Below, one piece after another: positions 1 to 8,870 of a DNA stretch of 64,000 nt. The position numbers and the translations under genes were made by a program. Source of the stretch: Sphingomonas trueperi. GTDB lineage: Bacteria > Pseudomonadota > Alphaproteobacteria > Sphingomonadales > Sphingomonadaceae. Numbering within the stretch: the stretch's first letter is position 1; each line of letters begins with the position of its first letter. The stretch spans positions 62,001 to 126,000 of the forward strand of contig NZ_JAATJB010000008.1 in the NCBI RefSeq assembly GCF_011927635.1. The letters run 5' to 3'. Under the pieces are notes generated by a model, which worked only from the letters and a program-made list of their open reading frames with translations, made no database searches and was not told the DNA's origin.

Positions 1-521
1 CGCTTGGCCTCGCCATCGGCAATCCCGCGGCGCTGGAGCGCGAGCATCGCGCCCACCATCTGCAGATTGTTCGAGACGCGGTGCTGCAGCTCCTCGAATA
101 GGATCTCGGTCCGCGCGGCCAGGCTGGCGCTGCGTTCGCGTTCCGCCATCAGCCGGGCGTTGGCAAGCTGCATCCAGTGGACGAGCAGGATGTCCACCGT
201 CACCACGCCGGCATAGAATAGCAGCGCGACGGCGGTGCCCCGTTGCAGCGCGAAGCTGTAGAGCGGCGGGATGAAGAAGTACCAGGCGAGCAGCCCGCAC
301 AGGATCGCCGCGATGACGCCCGGGCCGCGTCCGAACAGGAAGGAGGCGAGGATCACCGCCGGGAAGAAGGTCAGGTAAGGAAAGCCCGGCGGGAAGAACG
401 GATCGAGCACCAGCCGCAGCCACCAGGCGATCGCGCAGAAACCTACCGTGATCGCATAGGCCAGCGGTCGCCGCTTCTTGAGCAGCGGAAGATTCTCCAG
501 CGTCCGATGATAGGAGTTCAT
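1..521 (-). CDS. Membrane sensor histidine kinase (DUF4118 + HisKA_2), C-terminus off the left edge
   Basis: The first 173 codons are present and the frame runs out at base 1. Residues about 20-118 form several hydrophobic helices of the DUF4118 type, with a short FFPPGFPYLTFFPAV loop. Then comes a charged linker and the phosphoacceptor box LQHRVSNNLQMV, whose His is residue 147. HRVxNNLQ is typical of the HisKA_2/HWE kinases common in alphaproteobacteria. The catalytic ATPase domain would lie beyond the window. The ATG (521-519) was chosen because hydrophobic sequence starts soon after it and nothing longer is open upstream. The cognate regulator is not visible. The gene lies downstream of, and in the same direction as, the propeller-type kinase at 634-3552, about 110 bp apart. 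Confidence 0.85.
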   Translation of the reverse strand, partial: MNSYHRTLENLPLLKKRRPLAYAITVGFCAIAWWLRLVLDPFFPPGFPYLTFFPAVILASFLFGRGPGVIAAILCGLLAWYFFIPPLYSFALQRGTAVALLFYAGVVTVDILLVHWMQLANARLMAERERSASLAARTEILFEELQHRVSNNLQMVGAMLALQRRGIADGEAK

Positions 522-633
522 TGCCACCCGTTGCCCCAGTCCTGCCCCGCGAACGCGGCATCGCTCCCCAGGGATCGGAGCGGCCAAGCGGGATCTCTCA
601 TCGTTCAGAAACAATGCAGACGCAAGCGTCCCG

Positions 634-3552
634 TCATCGCACCACGGTCAGTCGAACGGTCGTGCCGACGGGGACGCCGCGGCGTACCTCCAGCATGCCG
701 CCCAGCGCTGCGGCGCGCTCGTGCATGCCCTTGAGCCCATAATGGCCCGGCCGTTCCCCGGCGGCGATGATCTCGGGAGGAATGCCGCGGCCCTGATCGT
801 CGATCTCGATCCGCAGCCGGCCGTCGCTGCTGTTCACCCGCACCTGGGCGAGCAGCGTGCCGGCATGGCGGCGGACATTGGCAAGGGCTTCCTGCACGAT
901 CGCCAGGATCTGCTCGAGCTCCTCGGGCAGGAAACGCAGCGGCGGCCCTTCGCGGCTGACGGTGACGATCAGCCCTTCCTCTTCGAGGCAGCGGGCAAGG
1001 TCGTCGATCAGCGGCTGCGGATCGCCGGGACCGGTGATGCGGCGGAGCGCCATCACGCGGTCGCGCGCCTCCATCATCACGTCGTCGGCGCGTTCCAGCG
1101 CGCTGTCGATCAGCGTCTGCGCCCGGGAGCCCGGTTCGGTCGCATAGGCGGCGGCCTGGAAGCGCAGCATCAGCCCCTGCATGCTCTGGAGCAAAGTGTC
1201 GTGCAGCTCGCGGGCGATGCGCTCGCGCTCGGCAAGCTGGGCTTCGGCGCGAGCGCGGGTGCGGGCCAGCTGCTCGCGCAGTCGCCAGGCGTAGAGCAGC
1301 CACAGCGCGCCCGCGCCTGCGCCGATCGCCAGCAGCCGGAACCACCAGGTCTGGTAGAAATGCGGGGCGATGGTGACGGTGACGGTCGCGCCCTCGCGAT
1401 TCCACACCCCGTCATTGTTGGCGGCAATCACCTGGAAGCGCCAGCTGCCGGGGCCGAGATTGGCATAATAGGCTTCGCGCGCGGTGCCTGCGTCGATCCA
1501 GCCGCGGTCGACCCCGATCAGCCGGTAGCGGAAGCGCACCCGCTCCGATTCCGCCAGGCTGAGTGCGGTATAGGCGATCCGCAGATTGGCGGTGCCGGCG
1601 GGGAGCGCGACGTCGCGCGGGTCGGCATAGCTGCGGTCGTTCGCGGTCAGCCGGAGGATCGTCACCGGCGGCGGCAGCCGGTTGTGGACGATGCGCGCGG
1701 GATCGATCCAGCCGATGCCGACATTGTCCGCCACCCAGATGCGCCCGTCGCCGCCGCGCACCGCCGTGCTCTTCTGCGCGCCCTGCTGGGCGACGCCGGG
1801 CAGGCCGTCGGCGGCGGTGAAGAGCTGGTGCTGCAGCGCTGCGTGCGGGTCCGCAAAGGCCGCATCGATCGCGGCCTTGCTGGTGCGGACCAGCCCGCGC
1901 ACGCCGTTGATCCAGACGCTGCCATCGGGTGCCTGGACGATGCCGGTGATGCCGCCAAGCTCGGGCACGCGGCTGTCCGACAGCGCCCGCAGGCGCCCCT
2001 GGTCGAGCCGCGCGAGCCCGAGTTCGCCGCCGACCAGCGTGCCCGCCGGCCCCGTCGAGACCATCGCGATGCTGCCCACCCTGTCGCCGGGGATGGCGTG
2101 GAGCCCCGCCTGGTCACGTCGATACAGGCGATCCTGCCCATAGAACCAGGTGCCGCCACCAGTGCCCGAGGCGGTGTAGAGGCGGCTCGCCGGCTGGTCG
2201 GGGGTGGCCAAAGGGCGCCATCGGCCCGCGGCCAGCTGGAACACGCCGACATCCGCGACCGAGATCCACTGCGTGTCCCCTTGCCGGCCCCAGGTGGCGG
2301 CGGGCCCGGGGATTGCCGGGGCCGGTACCGTCGTGAAGCTGTCGCCATGCAGCCGCACCAGCCTGTCCTGGAGCGACACGATCAGGTCGGTGCCGTCCGC
2401 CTCGATCATGGCGATTCCCTGACCGAAGCGGCGCAGCCAGCGCAGCGGCTCGCCGGGGCGGGCGCGATAGAGATTGTGGGGGTTGGCGGCGTAGACGGTG
2501 CCGTCCTGCGTCGCTGCCAGCTCGAAGCCGCCGAGCACGGTGTCGTTGACCCGCAGCGCGGTGGCGGCGCTGACCGGTCGCAGGCGAAAAAGGCCGAGAT
2601 TGGTGCCGATCCACAGATTGGCCTCATGATCCTCCAGCAACGGCACCGCGACGAGCGAGGGCAGGCCCTGCGTGGTGGTGAGGCGGGTGAAGCTGGGCGC
2701 GGCGCTGCCCGGATCGCGGGTCTGGAGCACCCCGCCGGCAAACAGCGTCCGCCACAGCGCGCCATCCCGCGTGAAGCGCATCCGATCGGCAGCGGGCGGG
2801 TGCATGCCCGGCGGCAGCGGCGCGATCCGCACCCCTGCGGCGCGGGCGCCGGTCGCGTCCGCAGGGCTTCCCGAGACCCAGATCTGCCCGTCCGGCGCGA
2901 CGGCGAGGCGCACGCGGTACATGCTGCGCGCCACGGGGGCGAAGCGCGTGCTGCCGGGGCGAAGCACCCGGATGTCGGTTTCGGCGGCGACCCAGATCGC
3001 GCCGTCGCGCCCGGCAACGACGCTGGAGGCGCGGCCTGCGGGCATGCCGCGATCGGGGCCCATGCGCACGATTCCGCCCCGGCCGATGCGGAACAGGCCG
3101 CCTTCCAGGCCGGACATCGCCACCCAGATCGTCCCGTCGGACCCGCGTGCGAACTGCTCCACCACCGCATTGGGCGCACCGTAGCGCGACACCCGGTCAC
3201 CCTGCAGGTGCGAGACTTGGCCGTCGAAATGGCCGATCCACAGGCTGCCGTCCGGGTCGGCGAGCAAGGCGGTGATGTTGCGCGAGGGGAAGCGGCCGAG
3301 GCGCGGTACCACCGGCTCGAAGCTGATTCCGTCGAACCGGTACAGCCCCGCGCCGGTGCCGAGATACAGGAAGCCATCGCGTGCCTGGGCGAGCGCCCAG
3401 ATGTCGGGCGGGGCGCCGTCGACAAGGTGCCAGGCGCGAAGGTTGTACTGGTCGATGCTGCGCTGGGCCGGCGCCTGCGCGGGCGCGGGCGCGGGCGCGG
3501 CGGCGAGGATCGCCGGCACCAGCAGCATCGTCCAGATTCGTCTGCGCCGCAT
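634..3552 (-). CDS. Two-component sensor kinase with periplasmic beta-propeller, Y_Y_Y domain and NarL-type kinase core
   Basis: This 972-residue protein starts with a signal-like segment (about 1-26, Ala/Pro rich). A long region of repeated short blades follows (for example GSLWIGHFDGQ, ANLWIGTNLGLFRL, GRIWVADNVGIGWID), typical of the two-component regulator propeller. Next are a Y_Y_Y-like Ig domain (about 650-730, ending FQVIAANNDGVWN) and one transmembrane helix (about 740-760). The cytoplasmic part has a HisKA_3 box, ERERIARELHDTLLQSMQ with His784. The ATPase domain has the N box EALANVRRHAG, the DDQGRGIPPE motif and GHYGLKGMHERAAALGG. In this family the propeller senses an extracellular ligand, often a glycan, and the partner is a NarL/LuxR regulator. 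No such regulator is in view. The kinase could relate to polysaccharide use, but no neighbour proves it. Confidence 0.9.
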   Translation of the reverse strand: MRRRRIWTMLLVPAILAAAPAPAPAQAPAQRSIDQYNLRAWHLVDGAPPDIWALAQARDGFLYLGTGAGLYRFDGISFEPVVPRLGRFPSRNITALLADPDGSLWIGHFDGQVSHLQGDRVSRYGAPNAVVEQFARGSDGTIWVAMSGLEGGLFRIGRGGIVRMGPDRGMPAGRASSVVAGRDGAIWVAAETDIRVLRPGSTRFAPVARSMYRVRLAVAPDGQIWVSGSPADATGARAAGVRIAPLPPGMHPPAADRMRFTRDGALWRTLFAGGVLQTRDPGSAAPSFTRLTTTQGLPSLVAVPLLEDHEANLWIGTNLGLFRLRPVSAATALRVNDTVLGGFELAATQDGTVYAANPHNLYRARPGEPLRWLRRFGQGIAMIEADGTDLIVSLQDRLVRLHGDSFTTVPAPAIPGPAATWGRQGDTQWISVADVGVFQLAAGRWRPLATPDQPASRLYTASGTGGGTWFYGQDRLYRRDQAGLHAIPGDRVGSIAMVSTGPAGTLVGGELGLARLDQGRLRALSDSRVPELGGITGIVQAPDGSVWINGVRGLVRTSKAAIDAAFADPHAALQHQLFTAADGLPGVAQQGAQKSTAVRGGDGRIWVADNVGIGWIDPARIVHNRLPPPVTILRLTANDRSYADPRDVALPAGTANLRIAYTALSLAESERVRFRYRLIGVDRGWIDAGTAREAYYANLGPGSWRFQVIAANNDGVWNREGATVTVTIAPHFYQTWWFRLLAIGAGAGALWLLYAWRLREQLARTRARAEAQLAERERIARELHDTLLQSMQGLMLRFQAAAYATEPGSRAQTLIDSALERADDVMMEARDRVMALRRITGPGDPQPLIDDLARCLEEEGLIVTVSREGPPLRFLPEELEQILAIVQEALANVRRHAGTLLAQVRVNSSDGRLRIEIDDQGRGIPPEIIAAGERPGHYGLKGMHERAAALGGMLEVRRGVPVGTTVRLTVVR

Positions 3553-3703
3553 CGCTTGCCTATCGCCTCCGCGGCTTCCGTGCCCTGAGAACGTTCCCCC
3601 GGCAAGAGCTCGCGCCGAAGCGTGCGGCAGCTACCATGATCCGCATTGCACGGCACGCGGGGAGCATATAGCCTCGCTCGGCCAGCACACGGGAAGACTC
3701 GCC

Positions 3704-4303
3704 ATGACGCTCGTGACGACCCCCTTGGATCGATTTTCGGTGATCAGCACCGGCAACGGCCCGGCCCGCGCGCTTTCCGCCTTGTTCGGCGCGCCGCTGC
3801 GTGCCGATGCGCATCTCGATTATTCAGAAGCGACGGTGCGCCAGCGCAGCCTGTGGGCCGCGAAGCTCGACTCGGCGATCCTCCATGCCGAACGGCCGGT
3901 GCTGCTGATGGCGAACGGCGCGAGCTGCTTCGCCGCGACCTGGTGGGCCCGGCTCTGGCCGCGCGACTATATTACCCGCGTGGCCGGCGCGCTGCTGATC
4001 GATCCGATCGCAGGGGAGGGCGATGCTGCGCATTTTGCCTCGCCCAGGATCAAGCTGCCCTTCCCCTCGCTGCTGCTGAGCGGCGACACGCCCGATACGG
4101 CAGTGAGCGAACGGGTCCAGGCGCTGGCAACGGGCTGGGGCAGCGCGGTGGGCGGCATGCCCCAGCTGCCGCATGCCCGCCGCAGTGGCAGCCACTGGCA
4201 GGGCGCCCGCGATCTCGTGCTGCGGATGACCGCGGGAATCGTCGAGCGCCGCGCCCAGACCGCCGACGCGCTGGCGGCGGTGCTGGCGCCCGAGCAGGAC
4301 TGA
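3704..4303 (+). CDS. RBBP9/YdeN-like alpha/beta hydrolase-fold protein lacking the nucleophile Ser
   Basis: A 199-residue protein whose pattern follows the RBBP9/YdeN serine hydrolases: a strand and nucleophile elbow (about 66-80), the LLIDP strand, a second strand LLLSGDTPD (Asp region, about 123-131) and a late His (His157). Family members carry a HSxG elbow. Here the aligned stretch is LLMANGASCFAATWWA, so the position of the nucleophile is Gly72 and a Ser sits two residues later. If the alignment is right, the protein is not a standard hydrolase. The frame is open upstream to 3272 but overlaps the kinase gene. ATG 3704 starts the fold directly and lies just outside the kinase, so it was chosen. 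It converges on cphB, whose stop is 9 bp away. Confidence 0.65.
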   Translation: MTLVTTPLDRFSVISTGNGPARALSALFGAPLRADAHLDYSEATVRQRSLWAAKLDSAILHAERPVLLMANGASCFAATWWARLWPRDYITRVAGALLIDPIAGEGDAAHFASPRIKLPFPSLLLSGDTPDTAVSERVQALATGWGSAVGGMPQLPHARRSGSHWQGARDLVLRMTAGIVERRAQTADALAAVLAPEQD

Positions 4304-4312
4304 AGGTCGCGC

Positions 4313-5113
4313 TCAATCCCTTTTGGAGAGGGGGCGGCGCTGGTCGAGGTCGAATTCGTCGCCATGGCTGAGCACGTGCAGGCGGACGTCGTGCATCGAT
4401 AGCGTCCGCTCCGGGCTGGCCTCGGCGATGTTCGAGCGGGTGACGCCCGAGCCGTCGACGATATAGACCGCGCCGGCCCCGGCGACGCGGAAGCAGCAGC
4501 CTTCCAGCACGATCGCGGTATCCTCGTCGATGCCGATGCCGAGCACGCGCGGGTTCTGCGCCACCGCGCCGAGCAGCCGGCCGATGCGACCGCGCTCGGC
4601 GAAATGCTGGTCGATGATCACGTCGCGCACCAGCCCGAGGCCGGGCGCCATGTGGAGGTCGCCGATGCGGTGCGATTCGGCGCTGGAGCCCTTCACCAGC
4701 ATCGTCTCGCTCATCACCGACGCGCCCGCCGAGGTGCCTGCGATCACGCCGCCGCGCGCGTGGATGTCGCGCACCATTCGCTCGACCGGGGTGTCGCCGA
4801 TCTGGCTGGAGATGCGCAGCTGGTCGCCGCCGGTGAAGAAGATGCCCGCGGCATCGTCGAACACCGATTGCGTCTCCTGCTCCAGCGTCTCGCCGCGTTC
4901 GTGGACATAGAGCTCGACCAGATTGTCGACGCCCAGCGCCCCGAACGCCTTCTGGTAGGTGCTGAAATAGCCGTCGGGCTGGTGGCTGGCGACGGTGGCG
5001 ATGACGAGCTTGCCGCCGTTCACCCGCTGCGCGACCTCCTTGAGGATGGTCTTGTCGCCTTCCTTGTCTTCGTGGCCGCCGATGATGATGAGCGGTCCGC
5101 CGGAGTCAGTCAT
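4313..5113 (-). CDS. cphB: Cyanophycinase (peptidase family S51)
   Basis: A 266-residue protein, the usual length for bacterial cyanophycinase, an intracellular serine peptidase that cuts cyanophycin (multi-L-arginyl-poly-L-aspartate) into beta-Asp-Arg dipeptides. Visible S51 marks are IIIGGHEDK near the N-terminus, FFTGGDQLR (about 92-100), the nucleophile motif IAGTSAGAS with Ser128, and DQHFAERGRIGRL with His170. These agree with the Ser-His-Glu triad of the family. No signal peptide is seen, so it should act in the cytosol on stored polymer. Its start overlaps the end of the isoaspartyl peptidase gene by 8 bp, and it is the last gene of the cphA operon. The gene order fits polymer synthesis, polymer hydrolysis and dipeptide hydrolysis in one transcript. 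Confidence 0.93.
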   Translation of the reverse strand: MTDSGGPLIIIGGHEDKEGDKTILKEVAQRVNGGKLVIATVASHQPDGYFSTYQKAFGALGVDNLVELYVHERGETLEQETQSVFDDAAGIFFTGGDQLRISSQIGDTPVERMVRDIHARGGVIAGTSAGASVMSETMLVKGSSAESHRIGDLHMAPGLGLVRDVIIDQHFAERGRIGRLLGAVAQNPRVLGIGIDEDTAIVLEGCCFRVAGAGAVYIVDGSGVTRSNIAEASPERTLSMHDVRLHVLSHGDEFDLDQRRPLSKRD

Positions 5114-6002
5114 GCAGCAAGTCCTTCAATTCGTCGCGGTGAACGCCCGCGCGCGGGGCATCGAGCCCGTGGGAATGGAGTGCCAGCGCGAAATGATCGC
5201 TGTTATGGGCAATGCCGAAGGCGCCCGAGCGCTCCACGACGATCGCGCCCGCCTCGCCGCCGACCCGGCTAAGCCGCGCTATGGCATGCTCCGCCGCCTC
5301 GCCGGCCGAGCCGCCGCGTTCGAGCGCGTGCATCACTTGCGCGGCGAGCATCGTCCGCAGGATCGCCTCGCCATCGCCGGAAAAGGCGCAGCCGCCCAGC
5401 GTGTCGTCGGCATAGAGGCCCGCACCGGGAACGGGGGAATCGCCGATCCGGCCGGGATGCTTGCCCGGCAGCCCGCCGGTGGAGGTCGCCGCGGCGATCG
5501 CGCCAGTGGTGTCGATCGCAACGCAGCCGACGGTGTCGTGTGCCTTGCTGTTCTCCGAGGCGAGCGCCTCCGGAGAGAGCATGGTCTCGGCCTCGACGAG
5601 TTCGATGCCGTTGTCCGCCGCAAACCGTTCCGCGCCCTCGCCGGCGAGCAACACCGGGCGGGCGGGGAGCATCGCCCGGGCGACGCTCACCGGATTTCGG
5701 ACGCGCCGCACGCCCGCAACGCCGCCCAGCGCAAGCTCCGTACCTTCCATCAATGCTGCGTCCATCTCGACGGTGCCGTCGCTGGTGAGCACCGATCCAA
5801 AGCCGGCGTTGAACACCGGATCGTCCTCCAGCACCCGCACTGCCGCCTCGGCCGCGAGCACGGCGCTGCCGCCCGCGCGCAGCACTGCCGCACCTGCTTC
5901 GGCGGCGGCGGCGGTCCCGGCGCGGTTGCGATCGTGGAGCGCCGGATCGATCGTCTTGGCGCCGCCATGGACGAGGATCGCCCAGCGTGTTGCTTCAGGC
6001 AT
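5106..6002 (-). CDS. iaaA: Isoaspartyl peptidase / L-asparaginase (Ntn-hydrolase, family T2)
   Basis: A 298-residue plant-type asparaginase/isoaspartyl peptidase. The precursor is expected to cleave itself before a Thr that becomes the nucleophile. The motif HDTVGCVAID places it at Thr157, and the downstream substrate loop reads TSTGGLPGKHPGRIGD. The N-terminal WAILVHGGA and the NAGFGSVL segment are also family marks. These enzymes hydrolyse beta-Asp dipeptides, so next to cyanophycinase it should turn beta-Asp-Arg into Asp and Arg. It overlaps cphB at its 3' end and cphA at its 5' end by 8 bp each, which suggests translational coupling. The symbol is by homology to the E. coli enzyme. A dedicated cyanophycin dipeptidase role is inferred from context. 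Confidence 0.9.
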   Translation of the reverse strand: MPEATRWAILVHGGAKTIDPALHDRNRAGTAAAAEAGAAVLRAGGSAVLAAEAAVRVLEDDPVFNAGFGSVLTSDGTVEMDAALMEGTELALGGVAGVRRVRNPVSVARAMLPARPVLLAGEGAERFAADNGIELVEAETMLSPEALASENSKAHDTVGCVAIDTTGAIAAATSTGGLPGKHPGRIGDSPVPGAGLYADDTLGGCAFSGDGEAILRTMLAAQVMHALERGGSAGEAAEHAIARLSRVGGEAGAIVVERSGAFGIAHNSDHFALALHSHGLDAPRAGVHRDELKDLLHD

Positions 6003-8757
6003 GCAGCTTCTCCCGAACCGCCGCTTCCGGCCGGAAGGCGAGGATTCGGTCCCACACCGCCTGGATCGCGCTGGGCATGATCACCAGCAGGTCGCCGGGG
6101 CGCCCCAGTTGCAGCACCATGTCCACCGCCTCCAACTCGTCGACGATGCGGTGCACCTGCTCGGGCCGCATGCCCGCCGCCATCGCGCCTTCGGACATCA
6201 GCCCGTTGGTCTCGCCGCGCGGGCGGCCACGGCCGTCGGGCGCCTCGCGGAATACGATCTCGTCGAAGATCGCGCCGGCAAGCTGGCCCATTTCGACGAT
6301 GTCGCAGTCGCGCCGGTCGCCAGGGATGCTCACCATGCCGATCACCCGGTGGTAGCGCCCGCGCATCCGCTCGATCACCTGGCCCAGCGCCTGCAGCCCG
6401 GCGGGGTTGTGCGCATAGTCGAGGATGTGGCGGCGGCCATGCGCATCGTGGAGGTTGAGCCGGCCCGGCGAATCCTCGAACGAGATGCTGAAGGCGCTCA
6501 GCCCGTCGCGGATCGTCTCGATCGACAGCCGCTGCGCCGCGCACATCGCAATGGCGGCAAGCGCATTGGCGATGTTGAAATCGGCGATGCCTCCGAGCGT
6601 CGCGGGAATGTCGGCGGCGGCCATCACCTCGATGCGCTCGCCGTCGCGGTGGAGGACGATGCAGCCGCCATAACTGCCGGGCTCGCGCACCACCGCCATG
6701 CCGCCCTCGGCGATATGGTGGCGGAGGTGGCCGGACAGGTCCGAACCGCCGTTCAGCGAGAACCAGACGATCGTGCCCCGCGCATGGCGGGAGATGCGGT
6801 GGCACATCGGATCGTCGGCGTTGAGCACCGAATGGCCCCGGCGCGCGACGCTCTCCACCACCACGCCTTTCACCTGGGCGAGTTCCTCGATCGTATCGAT
6901 GCCCTTGATCCCGAGATGGTCTGCGGTGACGTTGAGCACCGCGCCGACATCGGCGCCGTCGAAGCCCAGCCCTTCGCGCAGGATGCCGCCGCGTGCCGTC
7001 TCCAGCACCGCGACGTCGACCGCCGGGTTGCGCAGCACGGTGCGCGCGCTCTTCGGCCCGCTGGCATCGGCTTCGGCCATCAGATGGCCGTTGAAATAGA
7101 TGCCGCTGGTGGTGGTCATGCCCACATTCCTGCCGGCGTGGCAGAGGATGCGCGCGACCATCCGGGCGGTGGTCGACTTGCCGTTGGTGCCGGTGATCGC
7201 GAAGATCGGGATGCGGCTGCGACGCCCCCGCGGGAACAGCATGTCGATGACCGGCGTGGCGACGTCGCGCGGGGTACCACTGGAGGGCTCCAGATGCATG
7301 CGGAAGCCCGGTGCCGCGTTGACCTCGACGATGCCGCCGCCGGTCTCGCGCACCGGGCGGGCAATATCGGGCGAGAGGAAGTCGATCCCGCACACGTCGA
7401 GCCCGACCACCGCCGCCGCCTGCTCGGCGATAGCGCGATTGGCAGGGTGGATCGCGTCGGTCCGGTCGACCGCGGTGCCGCCGGTCGAGAGGTTCGCGGT
7501 GTCGCGCAGGATTACCTGCTCGCCGGCCATCGGGATCGTCGCGGGGGTGCGGTCGCTCTTCTCCAGCAGCGCCAGCATTGCCTCGTCGATGATAATACGG
7601 GTCAGGACATTCTCATGGCCGAAGCCTCGGCGGGGGTCCTGGTTGAGGTCGTCGATCAGCTGGGCGATCGAATGGAAGCCGTCGCCGATCACCTGCGCGG
7701 GCACGCGCTCGGCCACCGCGACCAACTTGCCGTTCACCACCAGGATGCGGTGGTCGTTGCCCGGCACCTGCTGCTCGACGATCACGCGGCGGCCATGCTG
7801 GAGCGCGAGTTCGAAGGCGGTGCGCAGCGCCTCCTCGTCGGCGATGCCGGTAGTGACGCCGCGGCCGTGATTGCCGTCCAGCGGCTTGACCACCACCGGC
7901 CAGCGCAGACGCCTGGCCTCGGCGAGGGCTTCCTCGACCCGGCGCACGACCACACCGCGCGGGACCGGCAGCCCGGCCTCGGCGAGCAGCTGCTTGGTCA
8001 TTGCCTTGTTGCCCGCGATGTCGACCGCGATCTGCGCGGTGTCGCCGGTGATGCTGGCGCGGATTCGCTTCTGGCGGCTGCCATGGCCGAACTGGATCAG
8101 GCTCTGCTCGTTGAGCCGCGCGACGGGGATGCCGCGCCGCTCGGCTGCCTCGACCAGCGCGCGGGTGGTGGGCCCCAAGGCGCTGGTTTTGAGGATTGCC
8201 TGCAGCGACGCGATGATCGCGCGGACGTCCTGAGGCGCGTCGAGCGGCGCCACACCCAGCAGCTGAAGACCTTCCACCTTGCGCAGAGGCTCCGGCAGCA
8301 GATCGGCGACCAGCCGGATCGCGGCGAGGCCGGCGGCGAGGGCCAGCGTCTCGTCGCGATAGGTGTAGAGGATGTTGTAGACGCCCGGCCGGTCCTTCAC
8401 CGAGCGGGTCTTGCCGCGCGTCACGCGCGATCCGGCGAGCGTCTGCAGCTCCAGCGCGACATGCTCGATGATGTGACCCATCCAGGTGCCCTCGCGCAGC
8501 CGCTCGACGAAGCCGCCGGGGCGCTGGTAGCTGCAGCCATGCACGCCCAGGCCGGGGAGGAGGGCGAGCAGTGCGTCGGTGAAGCCCGGCAGCTTGTCGC
8601 TCGGCCATTGCTCCAGATCGCGCAGATCGATCTGGATGCGGATCATCGGGCGCGTGCTGAACAGATGCGGCCCGCGATAGACGCTCCGCTCGAGCACCCG
8701 CAACCCGTTCGCCGAAGCCGGGCGCACGAAATCGGCCGGCTGCACCAACGCTGTCAT
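5995..8757 (-). CDS. cphA: Cyanophycin synthetase
   Basis: A 920-residue enzyme that builds cyanophycin from Asp and Arg with ATP. The N-terminal domain (1-about 160) includes the HIIEHVALELQTLAG segment. The ATP-grasp domain (about 210-490) shows KPLDGNHGRGV (291-301), EQQVPGNDHRILVV and FETGGG-like VRETGGGIVEVNAAPGFRMH. The C-terminal Mur-ligase-like domain begins near 515 and has the P-loop GTNGKST (523-529), then TADHLGIKG and the late LDYAHNPAGL motif. The length is within the family range (roughly 870-920). AGAGG lies about 6 bases before the ATG. It is first in the operon cphA-isoaspartyl peptidase-cphB, so expression is probably set by a promoter in the 113 bp between 8758 and 8870. 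The product would be a cytosolic nitrogen and carbon store. Confidence 0.95.
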   Translation of the reverse strand: MTALVQPADFVRPASANGLRVLERSVYRGPHLFSTRPMIRIQIDLRDLEQWPSDKLPGFTDALLALLPGLGVHGCSYQRPGGFVERLREGTWMGHIIEHVALELQTLAGSRVTRGKTRSVKDRPGVYNILYTYRDETLALAAGLAAIRLVADLLPEPLRKVEGLQLLGVAPLDAPQDVRAIIASLQAILKTSALGPTTRALVEAAERRGIPVARLNEQSLIQFGHGSRQKRIRASITGDTAQIAVDIAGNKAMTKQLLAEAGLPVPRGVVVRRVEEALAEARRLRWPVVVKPLDGNHGRGVTTGIADEEALRTAFELALQHGRRVIVEQQVPGNDHRILVVNGKLVAVAERVPAQVIGDGFHSIAQLIDDLNQDPRRGFGHENVLTRIIIDEAMLALLEKSDRTPATIPMAGEQVILRDTANLSTGGTAVDRTDAIHPANRAIAEQAAAVVGLDVCGIDFLSPDIARPVRETGGGIVEVNAAPGFRMHLEPSSGTPRDVATPVIDMLFPRGRRSRIPIFAITGTNGKSTTARMVARILCHAGRNVGMTTTSGIYFNGHLMAEADASGPKSARTVLRNPAVDVAVLETARGGILREGLGFDGADVGAVLNVTADHLGIKGIDTIEELAQVKGVVVESVARRGHSVLNADDPMCHRISRHARGTIVWFSLNGGSDLSGHLRHHIAEGGMAVVREPGSYGGCIVLHRDGERIEVMAAADIPATLGGIADFNIANALAAIAMCAAQRLSIETIRDGLSAFSISFEDSPGRLNLHDAHGRRHILDYAHNPAGLQALGQVIERMRGRYHRVIGMVSIPGDRRDCDIVEMGQLAGAIFDEIVFREAPDGRGRPRGETNGLMSEGAMAAGMRPEQVHRIVDELEAVDMVLQLGRPGDLLVIMPSAIQAVWDRILAFRPEAAVREKLHA

Positions 8758-8870
8758 AGTGGACCTCTAGAAGGGACGCCGAGAGCCAGCGTCTGAGCCG
8801 ATGAAACGACCCAGATTTCCCCGCGTTCCGCGACTGATGCGGATCAACTATTTGAAATAAAACTGTCTTG

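Noticed and set aside
721-3588. Plus-strand open frame of about 950 codons opposite the propeller kinase
   Set aside because: It is the antisense shadow of a gene with clear motifs. No protein family pattern is visible.
5461-8796. Long plus-strand open frame (about 1,100 codons) opposite cphA
   Set aside because: It lies antiparallel to a well-supported gene and its translation is low-complexity, rich in Ala, Arg, His and Asp, as expected when a GC-rich gene is read on the other strand. It has no domain motif.
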